From: Pseudomonadota bacterium | Lineage (GTDB): Bacteria; Pseudomonadota; Gammaproteobacteria; Burkholderiales; Burkholderiaceae_C | Direction of reading: 5' to 3' | DNA: 64,000 nt | Assembly (NCBI GenBank): GCA_020161065.1 | Contig: JAIUPH010000011.1 | Coordinates: 658,721 to 722,720, forward strand | Translations under genes and position numbers: made by a program | Shown here: positions 28,130-37,634 of the stretch, piece by piece | Layout: the number at the start of each line of letters is the position of its first letter | How positions within the stretch are numbered: the first letter of the stretch is position 1 | The notes under the pieces: model-generated | The model's input: the letters and a program-made list of their open reading frames with translations, nothing else | Told to the model about the DNA's origin: nothing | Database searches by the model: none

Positions 28130-29234
28130 ATGGACATCGAACACATCAACGCGATCGGCACGCTGCTGGCCGACCTCAGCGCGCGCACCCAGCAGCTTCG
28201 GGGGTATCTTTGACTACGACCGCAAAAGCCTGCGGTTGAACGAAGTCAACGCCGCGCTGGAAAACCCCGCGGTCTGGAACGAGCCCAAGCGCGCGCAAGA
28301 GCTGGGCAAGGAAAAGAAGAGCCTGGAGACCGTGGTCGAGACCGTCGACCACCTGACGTCCAACCTCAGCGACAACACCGAGCTGTACGAGATGAGCAAG
28401 GCCGACGACGACGTCGACGGCCTGCAGGCCATCGAGGCCGAGGCCAACAAGCTGCGCGAGACGGTGGAACAGCTCGAGTTCCGCCGCATGTTCAGCAACC
28501 CGGCCGACCCCATGAACTGCTTCGTCGACATCCAGGCCGGCGCCGGCGGCACCGAGGCGATGGACTGGGCCAGCATGCTGCTGCGCCAATACCTCAAGTA
28601 CTGCGAGCGCAAGGGCTTCAAGACCGAGGTGATGGAAGAGACCGAGGGCGACGTGGCCGGCATCCGCAGCGCGACCATCAAGGTCGAGGGCGACTACGCC
28701 TTCGGCCACCTGCGCACCGAGACCGGCGTGCACCGCCTGGTGCGCAAGAGCCCGTTCGATTCGGCCGGCGGCCGCCACACCAGCTTTGCCAGCCTGTTCG
28801 TCTACCCCGAGGTCGACGACTCGATCGAGATCGAGATCAACCCGGCCGACGTGCGCACCGACACCTTCCGCGCCAGCGGCGCCGGCGGCCAGCACATCAA
28901 CAAGACCGACTCGGCGGTGCGGCTCACGCACATCCCCACCGGCATCGTCGTGCAATGCCAGAACGACCGCAGCCAGCACCGCAACCGCGACGAGGCCTGG
29001 GCCATGCTGCGCAGCCGCCTGTACGAGCACGAGATGCGCAAGCAGCGCGAGGCACAGCAAAAGCTCGAAGACAGCAAGACCGACGTCGGCTGGGGACACC
29101 AGATACGCAGTTATGTGCTGGACCAGAGCCGCATCAAGGACCTGCGCACCAGCGTCGAGATCAGCAACACCCAGAAGGTGCTGGACGGCGACCTCGATGC
29201 CTTCATCGAGGCCAGCTTGAAGCAGGGGCTGTGA
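28130..29234 (+). CDS. prfB: Peptide chain release factor 2, with programmed +1 frameshift
   Basis: RF2 of 367 aa, terminating translation at UGA and UAA. Frame one runs from the ATG at 28130 for 27 codons to CTT (28208-28210), which is followed by an in-frame TGA (28211-28213). A +1 shift then continues from GAC at 28212 to 29234. The shift site is classic: a GGGGG Shine-Dalgarno-like run, TAT, then CTT-TGA-C. RF2 abundance thereby controls its own synthesis. Downstream are the SPF anticodon-like motif ([11 protein letters not shown]) and the catalytic GAGGQ loop. Confidence 0.97.
28199..28214 (+). promoter_or_regulatory. prfB +1 recoding site
   Basis: CGGGGGTATCTTTGAC: the G-rich internal Shine-Dalgarno-like run, a short spacer, the slippery CTT codon and the UGA stop with a following C (a weak termination context). 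The arrangement is the conserved autoregulatory element of bacterial RF2 genes. Confidence 0.95.
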
Positions 29235-29307
29235 TGGGCGTCGCACGGCCGCTCCGAAGACGCCCGCTCCCCCTCGGGGCGACGGCGCGCAGCGCCAAGG
29301 GGGCTTC
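29235..29307. repeat. Extragenic GC-rich repeat between prfB and the HAD gene
   Basis: The 73-base gap holds CGCTCCCCCTCGGGG (29265-29279), found inverted at 2338-2352. A GGCGCGCAGCGCC palindrome and an AAGGGGGC end follow. It looks like one of the family of short mosaic repeats common between genes in Comamonadaceae-type genomes. It replaces any clear promoter or terminator here. Confidence 0.55.
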
Positions 29308-30000
29308 ATGACCCAGGCGCTCTTGTTCGACCTCGACGGCACGCTGATCGACAGCATGCCGCTGCACCACGAGGCCTGGCGCGCCTGGTTCCGCACCCAA
29401 GGCCTGCCCTTCGACGAAGACGGCTTCTTCGCCGCCACCGCCGGGCGAACGAATGCCGAGATCCTGGCCGAGCGGTTTCCCGACCGCGCCGAGGCCGATC
29501 GCCTGCAGATGGCCGAGGACAAGGAAGCCCTCTATCGCGAGCTGGCCGCCACGCGGCTGACGCTGATCGACGGCGCGCTGCCGCTGCTGGCGCAGGCACG
29601 CGAGCGCGGGTTCAAGCTGGCCATCTGCACGGCATCGCCGCCGGGCAACATCGAGGTGGCGTTCCAGCGCTTCGGCCTGGGCGAGCGGGTCGACACGCTC
29701 ACCAGCCCGGCCGACCGACCCTTCGGGGGCGGTCCTGACGACCGCTTGCGCGGCAAGCCCCACCCCGACATCTTTCTCGAAGCCGCGCGGCGCCTCGGCG
29801 CCGAGCCGGCGCGCTGCGTGGTGTTCGAGGACGCGCCGCTCGGCGTGGAGGCCGCGCGCCGCGCCGGCATGTGCGCCTTCGCCTTGAGCACCAGCCTGCC
29901 CGCCGCCGCCTTCGAGCCCTACCCCAACCTGATCGGCGTGGCCGCCGACCTGGCCCGCTTCGACCTCGACACCCTTTTCAACGAGACCCGCCATGCGTGA
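29308..30000 (+). CDS. HAD-superfamily phosphatase (beta-phosphoglucomutase-like)
   Basis: A 230-aa subfamily IA haloacid-dehalogenase phosphatase. Motif I is LFDLDGTLIDS (residues 5-15) with nucleophile Asp8. Motif II is the Thr of CTASPPGN, and motifs III/IV are the Lys of RGKPHPDIF and VFEDAPLGVEAA. The MPLHHEAWRAWF cap start is typical of beta-phosphoglucomutase-like members. A Gly-rich insertion (PFGGGPDD) precedes the catalytic Lys. Its last 8 bases overlap pepN. Confidence 0.9.
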   Translation: MTQALLFDLDGTLIDSMPLHHEAWRAWFRTQGLPFDEDGFFAATAGRTNAEILAERFPDRAEADRLQMAEDKEALYRELAATRLTLIDGALPLLAQARERGFKLAICTASPPGNIEVAFQRFGLGERVDTLTSPADRPFGGGPDDRLRGKPHPDIFLEAARRLGAEPARCVVFEDAPLGVEAARRAGMCAFALSTSLPAAAFEPYPNLIGVAADLARFDLDTLFNETRHA

Positions 30001-32704
30001 AGGCACCGCTCCCCTGATCCGCCGCGAGGACTACCGCGCGCCGGCCTACTGGATCCGCAGCGCCGAGCTGACCTTCGACCTCGACCCGGCCAAGACCATC
30101 GTCTCCAGCAAGCTGCAGATCGAGCGCAACCCCGATCGCCCGGGCGAGCCGCTGCGCCTGCACGGCGAAGGCCTGAACCTGCTGCGCGTGCTGGCCGGCG
30201 GCGAGAGCGTGTCGTTCCGCCACGACGGCGGCGAACTGGTGATCGACCAGCCGCCGGCGGCCGACGCCTTCACGCTGGAGATCCGCAACACCTGCGCGCC
30301 CGACAAGAACACCGAGCTGTCGGGCCTGTACACCAGCGGCGGCGGCTTCTTCACGCAGTGCGAGGCCGAGGGCTTCCGCCGCATCACCTACTTCCTCGAC
30401 CGGCCCGACGTGATGGCCGTCTACACCGTCACGCTGCGCGCCGACAAGGCGCGCTATCCGGTGCTGCTGAGCAACGGCAACCTGGTCGAGCAGGGCCAGC
30501 TGGACGGCGGCCCCAACGGTCCACGTCACTTCGCGAAGTGGCACGACCCCTACCCCAAGCCGAGCTACCTGTTCGCGCTGGTGGCCGGGCGGCTGGTGGC
30601 GCGCGAGCAGCGCGTGCGCGCGCGCAACGGGCGCGAGCACCTGCTGCAGGTCTACGTGCGCCCGGGCGACCTGGAGAAGACCGAGCACGCGATGGCCTCG
30701 CTGGTGGCCAGCGTGATCTGGGACGAGGCGCGCTTCGGCCTGCCGCTGGACCTCGACCGCTTCATGATCGTCGCCGTCGAAGACTTCAACATGGGGGCGA
30801 TGGAGAACAAGGGCCTCAACGTCTTCAACACCAAGTACGTGCTGGCCAACGCCGCCAGCGCGACCGATGCCGACTTCGCCAACATCCTGAGCGTGGTCGG
30901 CCACGAGTACTTCCACAACTGGACCGGCAACCGCATCACCTGCCGCGACTGGTTCCAGCTCTCGCTGAAGGAAGGGCTGACCGTCTTCCGCGACCAGGAG
31001 TTCAGCCAGGACATGGCCGGCGAAGCGAGCGCGCGCGCGGTCTGCCGCATCGAGGACGTGCGCACGCTGCGGCAGGTGCAGTTCCCCGAAGACGCCGGCA
31101 CCATGGCGCACCCGGTGCGGCCGGACAGCTACTCGGCGATCGACAACTTCTACACCCCCACCGTCTACGAAAAGGGTGCCGAGGTCGTGCGCATGATGCA
31201 CACGCTGGTCGGCCGCGAAGGCTTTGCCGCCGGCATGAAGACCTACTTCCAGCGCCACGACGGCCAGGCCGTGACTTGCGACGACTTCGCGCAGGCCATT
31301 GCCGACGCCAACCCCGGCTCGGCGCTGGCCACGCACCTGGGGGCCTTCAAGCGCTGGTACGCGCAGGCCGGCACGCCCCGCCTCACGGCGCGCGGCGTGC
31401 ACGACGCCGCGGCGCGCACCTGGACGCTGACCCTGAGCCAGCAGGCCGCGCCCTCGCCCGGCCAGCCGCACAAGCAGCCCTTCGTGATCCCGGTGGCGAT
31501 GGGCCTGCTGGCGCGCGACGGCCGGCCGCTGCCGCTGCACCTGCAAGGCGAGGCCGCGCCGCGCGGCCACGACGCGCTGCTGGTGCTGACCGAGCCGGAG
31601 CAGACCTTCGTCTTCACCGGCATCGACGAGCCGCCGGTGCCTTCGCTGCTGCGCGGCTTCTCGGCACCGGTGCTGCTGGACGACGGACTGGCCGACGCCG
31701 AACTGCTGGTGCTGCTGGCGCACGACAGCGACGCCTTCAACCGCTGGGAGGCCGGCCAGCGCCTGGGCCTGCAACGCCTGCTGGCCTTCCTGGCCAGCGA
31801 CGCGTCGCCGGCGCCGGCGCTCGACGCCGACTACGTGGGTGCGATGCGCGAGCTGCTGCACCAGCCGGCGCTGGACCCGGCCTTCAAGGAACTGGCGCTG
31901 ACGCCGCCATCCGAGAGCTACGTGGCCGAGCAACTGGCCGCCGCCGACCCGCAACGCATCCACGCCGCGCGCGAGCGCATGCTCGACGAGCTGGCCGAAC
32001 GCCTGCACGACGACTGGCTGTGGGCCTGGGAACAGCACCAGGTGCGCGAAGGCTACGACCCCGGCCCGCGCCAGGCCGGCCGTCGCGCGCTCGCCAACCG
32101 CGCATTGGCAATGTTATGCCGCGCGGCCGTGCGCCGCGGGCAGGACGCCTGGCCCGGCCGCGCCTTCCAGCGCGTGAAGGACGCCGGCAACATGACCGAT
32201 CGCCTGGGCGCGCTGCAGGCCCTGGTGGCGGCCGGCTCGCCGCTGGCCGGCGCCGCGCTGGCGCGCTTTTATGCCGACCACCGCGCCGAGGCGCTGGCCA
32301 TCGACAAGTGGTTTGCCGTGCAGGCCGGCGCGCCCGAGGCCACCGACGGCACGAGCCGCGTGCTGCCGCGCGTGCGCGAACTGCTGCAGCACCCCGACTT
32401 CTCGCTGCGCAACCCCAACCGCGCGCGCAGCGTGATCAGCGCCTTCTTCGGCAACCCGGCGGCCTTCCACCGGCCCGACGCTTCGGGCTACGTCTTCTGG
32501 GCCGACCAGTTGCTGGCCGTCGATGCGCTCAACCCGATGCTGGCCAGCCGCATGGCGCGCGCGCTGGACCGCTGGCAGGCGCTGGCCGAGCCCTACCGCG
32601 GCGCGGCGCGCGAGGCCATTGCGCGGGTGGCCGCCAAGCCCGACCTGAGCGCCGACACGCGCGAGATCATCGGCCGCGCATTGGCCGAGGAGAAGGCCGC
32701 ATGA
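29993..32704 (+). CDS. pepN: Aminopeptidase N
   Basis: An M1-family zinc aminopeptidase of 903 aa that removes N-terminal residues from peptides in the cytoplasm. It has the substrate N-terminus-binding GAMEN motif ([11 protein letters not shown] near residues 265-275), the zinc motif HEYFHN near 304-309 with the downstream Glu ligand in LKEGLTVF, and the C-terminal helical domain. Length and architecture match the E. coli PepN type. It overlaps the HAD gene before it by 8 bases and fbp after it by 4 (ATGA). Confidence 0.97.
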   Translation: MREGTAPLIRREDYRAPAYWIRSAELTFDLDPAKTIVSSKLQIERNPDRPGEPLRLHGEGLNLLRVLAGGESVSFRHDGGELVIDQPPAADAFTLEIRNTCAPDKNTELSGLYTSGGGFFTQCEAEGFRRITYFLDRPDVMAVYTVTLRADKARYPVLLSNGNLVEQGQLDGGPNGPRHFAKWHDPYPKPSYLFALVAGRLVAREQRVRARNGREHLLQVYVRPGDLEKTEHAMASLVASVIWDEARFGLPLDLDRFMIVAVEDFNMGAMENKGLNVFNTKYVLANAASATDADFANILSVVGHEYFHNWTGNRITCRDWFQLSLKEGLTVFRDQEFSQDMAGEASARAVCRIEDVRTLRQVQFPEDAGTMAHPVRPDSYSAIDNFYTPTVYEKGAEVVRMMHTLVGREGFAAGMKTYFQRHDGQAVTCDDFAQAIADANPGSALATHLGAFKRWYAQAGTPRLTARGVHDAAARTWTLTLSQQAAPSPGQPHKQPFVIPVAMGLLARDGRPLPLHLQGEAAPRGHDALLVLTEPEQTFVFTGIDEPPVPSLLRGFSAPVLLDDGLADAELLVLLAHDSDAFNRWEAGQRLGLQRLLAFLASDASPAPALDADYVGAMRELLHQPALDPAFKELALTPPSESYVAEQLAAADPQRIHAARERMLDELAERLHDDWLWAWEQHQVREGYDPGPRQAGRRALANRALAMLCRAAVRRGQDAWPGRAFQRVKDAGNMTDRLGALQALVAAGSPLAGAALARFYADHRAEALAIDKWFAVQAGAPEATDGTSRVLPRVRELLQHPDFSLRNPNRARSVISAFFGNPAAFHRPDASGYVFWADQLLAVDALNPMLASRMARALDRWQALAEPYRGAAREAIARVAAKPDLSADTREIIGRALAEEKAA

Positions 32705-33708
32705 AGCGCATCAGCCTGACGCAGTACCTGGTCGAGCAGCAGCGCGAGCACGGCCGCATCCCCGGCCAACTGCGCCTGCTGATCGAGGTGGTCGCGCGCG
32801 CCTGCAAGCACATCGCCATCGCCGTCAACAAGGGCGCCCTGGGCGACGTGCTGGGCAGCGCCGGCAGCGAGAACGTGCAGGGCGAGGTGCAGAAGAAGCT
32901 CGACGTCATCAGCAACGAGGTGCTGATCGAGGCCAACCAGTGGGGCGGCCACCTCGCCGCGATGGCCAGCGAGGAGATGGACAGCATCCACGTCGTGCCC
33001 GACCGCTACCCGCAGGGCGAGTACATGCTGCTGTTCGACCCGCTGGACGGCAGCAGCAACATCGACGTCAACGTCTCCATCGGCACCATCTTCAGCGTGC
33101 TGCGCAAGATCGGCCACGCGCGCGGCGTGTCGGAGGAAGACTTCCTGCAGCCCGGCCGCCACCAGGCGGCGGCCGGCTACTGCGTCTACGGCCCGCAGAC
33201 CACGCTGGTGCTGACCGTCGGCGACGGCGTGGCGATGTTCACGCTCGACCGCGAGACCGGCTCGTGGGTGCTGACGGCGCAGGACGTGCGCATCCCCGAC
33301 GACACCAAGGAATTCGCGATCAACATGTCCAACCTGCGGCACTGGGCGCCGCCGGTGCGGCGCTACATCGACGAATGCCTGGCCGGCAAGGAAGGCCCGC
33401 GCGGCAAGGACTTCAACATGCGCTGGGTGGCCAGCATGGTGGCCGACGTGCACCGCATCCTGACGCGCGGCGGCATCTTCATGTACCCCTGGGACAAGCG
33501 CGAGCCCGACAAGCCCGGCAAGCTGCGCCTGATGTACGAGGCCAACCCGATGGCCTTTCTGGTCGAGCAGGCCGGCGGCGCCGCCAGCAACGGCCACCAG
33601 CGCATCCTGGACATCGCGCCGACCAAGCTGCACGAGCGCGTCAGCGTGATCCTGGGCTCGAAGAACGAGGTCGAACGCGTCAGCCGCTACCACGCCGACG
33701 CGGCCTGA
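32701..33708 (+). CDS. fbp: Class I fructose-1,6-bisphosphatase
   Basis: A 335-aa gluconeogenic enzyme converting fructose-1,6-bisphosphate to fructose-6-phosphate. The metal and phosphate site is [14 protein letters not shown] near residues 117-130, and the catalytic Glu lies upstream in MASEEMDS. Near the end are GGIFMYPWD and the substrate Lys/Arg segment [20 protein letters not shown]. The ATG at 32701 overlaps the pepN stop by 4 bases, so carbon and peptide metabolism genes share a transcript. Confidence 0.97.
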   Translation: MKRISLTQYLVEQQREHGRIPGQLRLLIEVVARACKHIAIAVNKGALGDVLGSAGSENVQGEVQKKLDVISNEVLIEANQWGGHLAAMASEEMDSIHVVPDRYPQGEYMLLFDPLDGSSNIDVNVSIGTIFSVLRKIGHARGVSEEDFLQPGRHQAAAGYCVYGPQTTLVLTVGDGVAMFTLDRETGSWVLTAQDVRIPDDTKEFAINMSNLRHWAPPVRRYIDECLAGKEGPRGKDFNMRWVASMVADVHRILTRGGIFMYPWDKREPDKPGKLRLMYEANPMAFLVEQAGGAASNGHQRILDIAPTKLHERVSVILGSKNEVERVSRYHADAA

Positions 33709-33725
33709 CGGCCGCATCGAACGGC

Positions 33726-34412
33726 ATGGGCACGCTCTACCTCATCCGCCACGGCCAGGCCTCGCTGGGCGCGGCCGACTACGACCAGCTCAGCGAGCTG
33801 GGCGCGCAGCAGTGCCATCGGCTGGGCCGTTACTTCAACGCACGCGGCCGGCGCTTCGGCCTGGTGCTGCGCGGCACGCTGCGCCGGCACGAGCAGTCGC
33901 TGGCCGCCCTCGCGCAAGGCCTGGGCGACGATGCGCTGCGGCAGCCCGCGCGGGTGCTGCCGGGCCTGGACGAGTACGACAGCCAGGCCCTGGTGCAGGC
34001 CGTGCACGCACCGTCGCTGGGGCCCATCGTCACGGCGGAAGACCGCCGCCGCCACTTCCGCCTGCTGCGCCAGGGCCTGGCCGCGTGGATCAACGGCGAG
34101 ACGCGGCCCGCCGGCATGCCGAGCCACGCCGACTTCAGCGCCGGCGTGCGCGCCGCGCTGGACCAGGTGCGCGAGCACGCCGCCGCCGCCGATGGCGACG
34201 TGCTGCTGGTCTCCAGCGGCGGCCCCATCTCCAATGCCGTGGCCCAGGTGCTGGGCGCGCCGGCGCTGGCGGCGATCGAGCTCAACCTGCAGATGCGCAA
34301 CAGCGCCATCACCGAGTTCGACGTCAACGCCAGGCGCCACGCGCTGAAGGCCTTCAACCACCTGCCGCATTTGGACGACGCCGAAGCCGCGGCCTGGGTC
34401 ACCTACGCCTGA
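33726..34412 (+). CDS. Histidine phosphatase (phosphoglycerate-mutase-like)
   Basis: A 228-aa member of the histidine phosphatase superfamily. The phosphohistidine motif LIRHGQAS is at residues 6-13, a later catalytic acid in LPGLDEYDS near 85, and the second His position appears replaced: the expected GH motif reads VSSGGPISNA. The loss of the second His is unusual, although Ser-Gly-Gly occurs in some broad-specificity members. It follows fbp by 17 bases. Confidence 0.82.
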   Translation: MGTLYLIRHGQASLGAADYDQLSELGAQQCHRLGRYFNARGRRFGLVLRGTLRRHEQSLAALAQGLGDDALRQPARVLPGLDEYDSQALVQAVHAPSLGPIVTAEDRRRHFRLLRQGLAAWINGETRPAGMPSHADFSAGVRAALDQVREHAAAADGDVLLVSSGGPISNAVAQVLGAPALAAIELNLQMRNSAITEFDVNARRHALKAFNHLPHLDDAEAAAWVTYA

Positions 34413-34430
34413 GCGGAGGCGGCGGCCGGT

Positions 34431-37082
34431 TCAATCCAGCGTCTGCCGCGCCGCTTCGTCGTCGCCCAGCAGCGCGCCGCGCTGGCGATACAGCGCCTGT
34501 TGCTCGGGCGTCAGCGCCTCGGCAACGGCCTCGCTGGCACGGCGGTGGGCGTTGCGCAGCGCGCTTTCGCGCCGGCCCTGGCGGTGCTGGTGGTGCAGGT
34601 CGGCGCGCGCCAGCGCCACCGCCGCCGGCGCATGGCGGCCGCGCAGACAGGCCTGCCAGGCCAGCTGGTCGAGCAGCGTGCCCAGCGTGCCGTCGGCGGC
34701 GCGCAGGTCGATCGCCTCGCGCGCCAGCGCCTGCGCTTCGTCGGTCTGCCCGGCTTCGGCCAGATAGGTGCTGAGGTCGCTCAACACCATGCCCAACCGT
34801 CCCCAGGCCTTGCGCTGCCGCGCCAGGGCCGCCGCTTCGCGTGCGGCCTGTATCGCCTCGGCCGGCTCACCCAGCAGCGCATGGCCTTGCGCGATCGTGG
34901 CCAGCGCCGGCAGGCGCATCTCGTCGTCCATGTTCGCCATCAACTGGCGGCCCAGGTTCATCTGCGCGCGCACGTGCTCCAGGTGGTCGAGTTGCGGCAG
35001 GCAGAAGATCACGGTCCAGAAGTGGCCGGCCCACAGCACCTGGCCCCATTGCGGATCGAAGCGGTCGGACAATTGCTCCAGCGTGCCCATGCAGCGTGGT
35101 TCGTCGCCGGTCAGCGCGTACAGCATGGCCAGCACCATCAGGGCGCGGAACTGGCCGCGGGGGTCGCCCAGTGCTTCGAACAGCTCGGCGGCGCGTGCGG
35201 CGGCCTGCAGGTCGCCGGGCGCGCCGCGCCGGTTGACGGCCAGCGCCCAGGCCAGTTGCAGCCGCGCTTCCAATGCCGGCGGCGTCTGCGCGTTGACGCG
35301 CTGCAGCGCCTGCCGGCAGCGCCGCGCCCCTTCGGCACGCAGGCCCAGGCGCGACCAGACCCAGGCCGAGGTGCCGGCCAGTTCGACGTGCAGGTCGGCC
35401 AGCGTCGGCTGCTGCGCCAGGCCATCGAGCGCGACGCGCAGGTTGTCGAGGTCGGCGGCGCGCGCCGGCAGCTCGGCCAGGCGGCCAAGGAACTCGTCGG
35501 CGCCGGGTGGACGCGTGAACTGGCGCAGCAGCGCGCGCACCAGGCGCGCCAGCGCGGCATCGGCCTCGCCCCGCGCGCACAGCTTGCGGTGCGCGAACAG
35601 GCGCGCGCTGTCGAGCAGGCGCACGCGCGGCGGCGTGCCGGCCGGCGCGTCTTCGGCCGCCGGCAGCGGCGCCAGCAGCGAACGGTCGAGCAGGCCCTGC
35701 AGCAGCTCGAGCGCCGCCGCAGCGGGGCCCGGCTCGTCGCTGCCGGCGGCGGCCGCCGGCTCATCGTCGGCCAGCAGCGCCTGGGCCAGCGGCAGCGACA
35801 GCCGGCCCGAACTCAGCCCCAGGCGGCGGAAGGCGCGCTGCTCGTCGGCGCCGAGCAGCGCATAACTCCATTCCAGCGCGGCCTGCAGCGTGCGCAGCCG
35901 CGCCGGCGTGCCGGCCGGGGCACCGGCCTGCAGCAAGGCCAGCGGCTGCCCCAATCGCTCACGCAGGCCGGCCAGCCCGAGCAAGGGCACGCGCGCGGCG
36001 GCCAATTCCAGCGCCAGCGGCAGGCCGTCCAGCGCGCGGCAGATGGCCGTCACGTCGGCCAGGGCCGGCTCGCCCTCGCGCGCGAGGTCGAAGCCGGGGT
36101 CGAGCGCGGCGACGCGCGCGCCGAACAAGGCCACCGCCGGGTTGGCGCGCTGCTCGGCGGCGCTTTGCGCTTCATGCGGCGACGGCAGCGGCGCCAGCCG
36201 CAGCAGTTGTTCGCCGGGAAACTGCAGCCTGACCTGGCTGGTGGCCAGCACCTGCAGTTGCGGCGCCGCTTGCGCCAGGCGGGCCAGCAGGCGGCATGCC
36301 TCGTCGGCGCGGTGCTCGCAGTTGTCCAGCAGCAGCAGCAGCGCGCGCTGGCGCAGCAGGTCCAGCAATTCGTCGTCGGCAGCGCCCAGGCCGGCCAGCG
36401 AAAAACCCAGCGCCCGCGCCACGGCTTCCGCCACCGGCGTGCTGTCGGCCAGGCCGGCCAGCTCCACCAGCCAGGTGCCAGCGGCCGGCGGCGGCGCCGC
36501 CGTCGACGGCGCCAGCGCGGCCAGCGCCAGCCGCGTCTTGCCGACCCCGCCAGGGCCGGTGACGGTGACCAGCCGGTGCTGCTGCAGCAGGCGGCGCAGC
36601 GTTTGCAGCACTTCTTCGCGGCCGATCAGCGGCGTGGCTTGCAGCGGCAGGTTGCCGAGCACGCGGCTTGGGATATCGGCGGCGGCAGGCATCGCCGGCG
36701 CTGCGGCCGCGTCGGCTGCCGGCGCCGTGCCCAGTTCCAGCACCAGCTGGTAGCCGCGCCCGCGCACGGTGGCGATGGCCTCGGCGCCCAGCAGCTTGCG
36801 CAGCACCGAGACCTGCACCTGCAGGTTGTTGTCCTCCACCACGCGGCCGGGCCAGATGCGCTGCACCAGCAGCTCGGCCTCCACCAGCTCGCCGGGCTGG
36901 GCCGCCAGCGCGGCCAGCAGGTCGAAGGCGCGGCCGCCCAGCGGCACCGGCTGGCCGTCGCACAGCAACCGGCGCTTGCGGGCGTCCAGCGTCCAGCCGT
37001 GCGCGGTCGATGCGGTGGTGTCGTTCAAGCCTGGCCGTCCTTGGGCGCCCCAATCGTCATGTTTGCGCGCCCCAATCGTCAT
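34431..37082 (-). CDS. Large winged-helix / NTPase / TPR transcriptional regulator
   Basis: An 883-aa signal-transduction ATPase of the STAND type. Residues about 25-115 are an OmpR/PhoB-type winged helix (GGRAFDLLAALAAQPGELVE ... VSVLRKLLG ... TVRGRGYQL). Residues about 145-420 are an NB-ARC-like NTPase with Walker A GPGGVGKTR and Walker B LLLLLDNCEH. The rest is a helical, TPR-like sensor region. The ATG at 37082 lies inside a tandem repeat; a TTG at 37028, 9 bases after AAGGA, would give an 865-aa protein and leave the repeat outside the gene. It is divergent from the two genes at 37266, its likely targets. Confidence 0.85.
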   Translation of the reverse strand: MTIGARKHDDWGAQGRPGLNDTTASTAHGWTLDARKRRLLCDGQPVPLGGRAFDLLAALAAQPGELVEAELLVQRIWPGRVVEDNNLQVQVSVLRKLLGAEAIATVRGRGYQLVLELGTAPAADAAAAPAMPAAADIPSRVLGNLPLQATPLIGREEVLQTLRRLLQQHRLVTVTGPGGVGKTRLALAALAPSTAAPPPAAGTWLVELAGLADSTPVAEAVARALGFSLAGLGAADDELLDLLRQRALLLLLDNCEHRADEACRLLARLAQAAPQLQVLATSQVRLQFPGEQLLRLAPLPSPHEAQSAAEQRANPAVALFGARVAALDPGFDLAREGEPALADVTAICRALDGLPLALELAAARVPLLGLAGLRERLGQPLALLQAGAPAGTPARLRTLQAALEWSYALLGADEQRAFRRLGLSSGRLSLPLAQALLADDEPAAAAGSDEPGPAAAALELLQGLLDRSLLAPLPAAEDAPAGTPPRVRLLDSARLFAHRKLCARGEADAALARLVRALLRQFTRPPGADEFLGRLAELPARAADLDNLRVALDGLAQQPTLADLHVELAGTSAWVWSRLGLRAEGARRCRQALQRVNAQTPPALEARLQLAWALAVNRRGAPGDLQAAARAAELFEALGDPRGQFRALMVLAMLYALTGDEPRCMGTLEQLSDRFDPQWGQVLWAGHFWTVIFCLPQLDHLEHVRAQMNLGRQLMANMDDEMRLPALATIAQGHALLGEPAEAIQAAREAAALARQRKAWGRLGMVLSDLSTYLAEAGQTDEAQALAREAIDLRAADGTLGTLLDQLAWQACLRGRHAPAAVALARADLHHQHRQGRRESALRNAHRRASEAVAEALTPEQQALYRQRGALLGDDEAARQTLD

Positions 37083-37086
37083 GTTT
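37045..37086. repeat. Tandem 20-bp repeat (22-bp period) at the regulator start
   Basis: Two identical 20-bp copies, 37045-37064 and 37067-37086, begin 22 bases apart, about two helical turns. Each contains an ATG on the minus strand (37060 and 37082) in different frames. The spacing and position fit an operator for a winged-helix protein of the OmpR/PhoB type, which bind direct repeats of about one or two turns. If so, translation probably starts at the TTG at 37028. Confidence 0.6.
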
Positions 37087-37211
37087 CAGTCTATTTCAGC
37101 TGGCGCCGCGGCTGTTTCAAGGACAGCGCGCTGCCCGGCGCGGAGCATGGGCTTCGTCGACGCCAGGCGCCGCCCCGCACGGTCGGTGGACGGGCCAGGC
37201 CAGACGCCAGC

Positions 37212-37234
37212 GCCGGGACCGCGGCGGTCCCGGC
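37212..37234 (+). promoter_or_regulatory. Strong hairpin in the leader of the 101-aa gene
   Basis: GCCGGGACCG (37212-37221) pairs perfectly with 37225-37234 around a 3-base loop. It lies about 18 bases before the AGGAG ribosome binding site of the next gene. It could be an mRNA 5' stabiliser, an attenuator, or an operator palindrome. Confidence 0.5.
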
Positions 37235-37265
37235 TTCCCTCATAGCACCCACAGGAGTTGTCACC

Positions 37266-37571
37266 ATGATCCGCTACACCCGCACGGCCGCCATCGCGCC
37301 CGGCAAGCTCGAAGGCGCGATGGCTTTCGCCAAGGAGGTCGCCGCGCACTGGAAGTCCCAATACGGCGTGACGATGGAGGTCGGCCTGCCGATCGCCGGC
37401 AACCCGTACCGCATGTGCTGGACGGCCACCTACGACAACCTGGCCGCGGCCGATGCGGTGCAGCTCAAGTCGATGGCCGATGCGCATTTCGTGGAACTGC
37501 TGGCCAAGGTGGCGCCGGAGCACTTCGTCGGCGGCTCGGTGCGCGACGAAATCTGGCGCGTCGTGCTCTAG
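37266..37571 (+). CDS. Small protein of dimeric alpha/beta-barrel type (NIPSNAP/DUF-like), unassigned
   Basis: A 101-aa soluble protein, MIRYTRTAAIAPGKLEGAMA... Its strand-helix-strand pattern and the phrase about 'AMAFAKEVAAHWKSQYG' suggest a ferredoxin-like dimeric alpha/beta-barrel fold (NIPSNAP or antibiotic-monooxygenase-like), but I do not recognise a named family. A good AGGAG ribosome binding site precedes the ATG. It is followed 69 bases later by a flavoprotein gene and faces a large regulator. Small barrels of this kind often pair with flavin enzymes; that is inference here. Confidence 0.7.
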   Translation: MIRYTRTAAIAPGKLEGAMAFAKEVAAHWKSQYGVTMEVGLPIAGNPYRMCWTATYDNLAAADAVQLKSMADAHFVELLAKVAPEHFVGGSVRDEIWRVVL

Positions 37572-37634
37572 ATCGCCAGCCCGCGCCCGCCGCGCAAGCC
37601 CGGCACGCCGGTTCGCACGACCCATCACGGGAGC

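Noticed and set aside
28130-28213. Early stop in prfB as a sign of a pseudogene
   Set aside because: The stop is the conserved UGA of the programmed frameshift site, and the downstream frame is full-length and intact.
34500-37571. A 1023-codon plus-strand frame over the large regulator
   Set aside because: Gln/Arg/Ala-rich shadow of the minus-strand regulator. Only its last 101 codons, from 37266, are a real gene.
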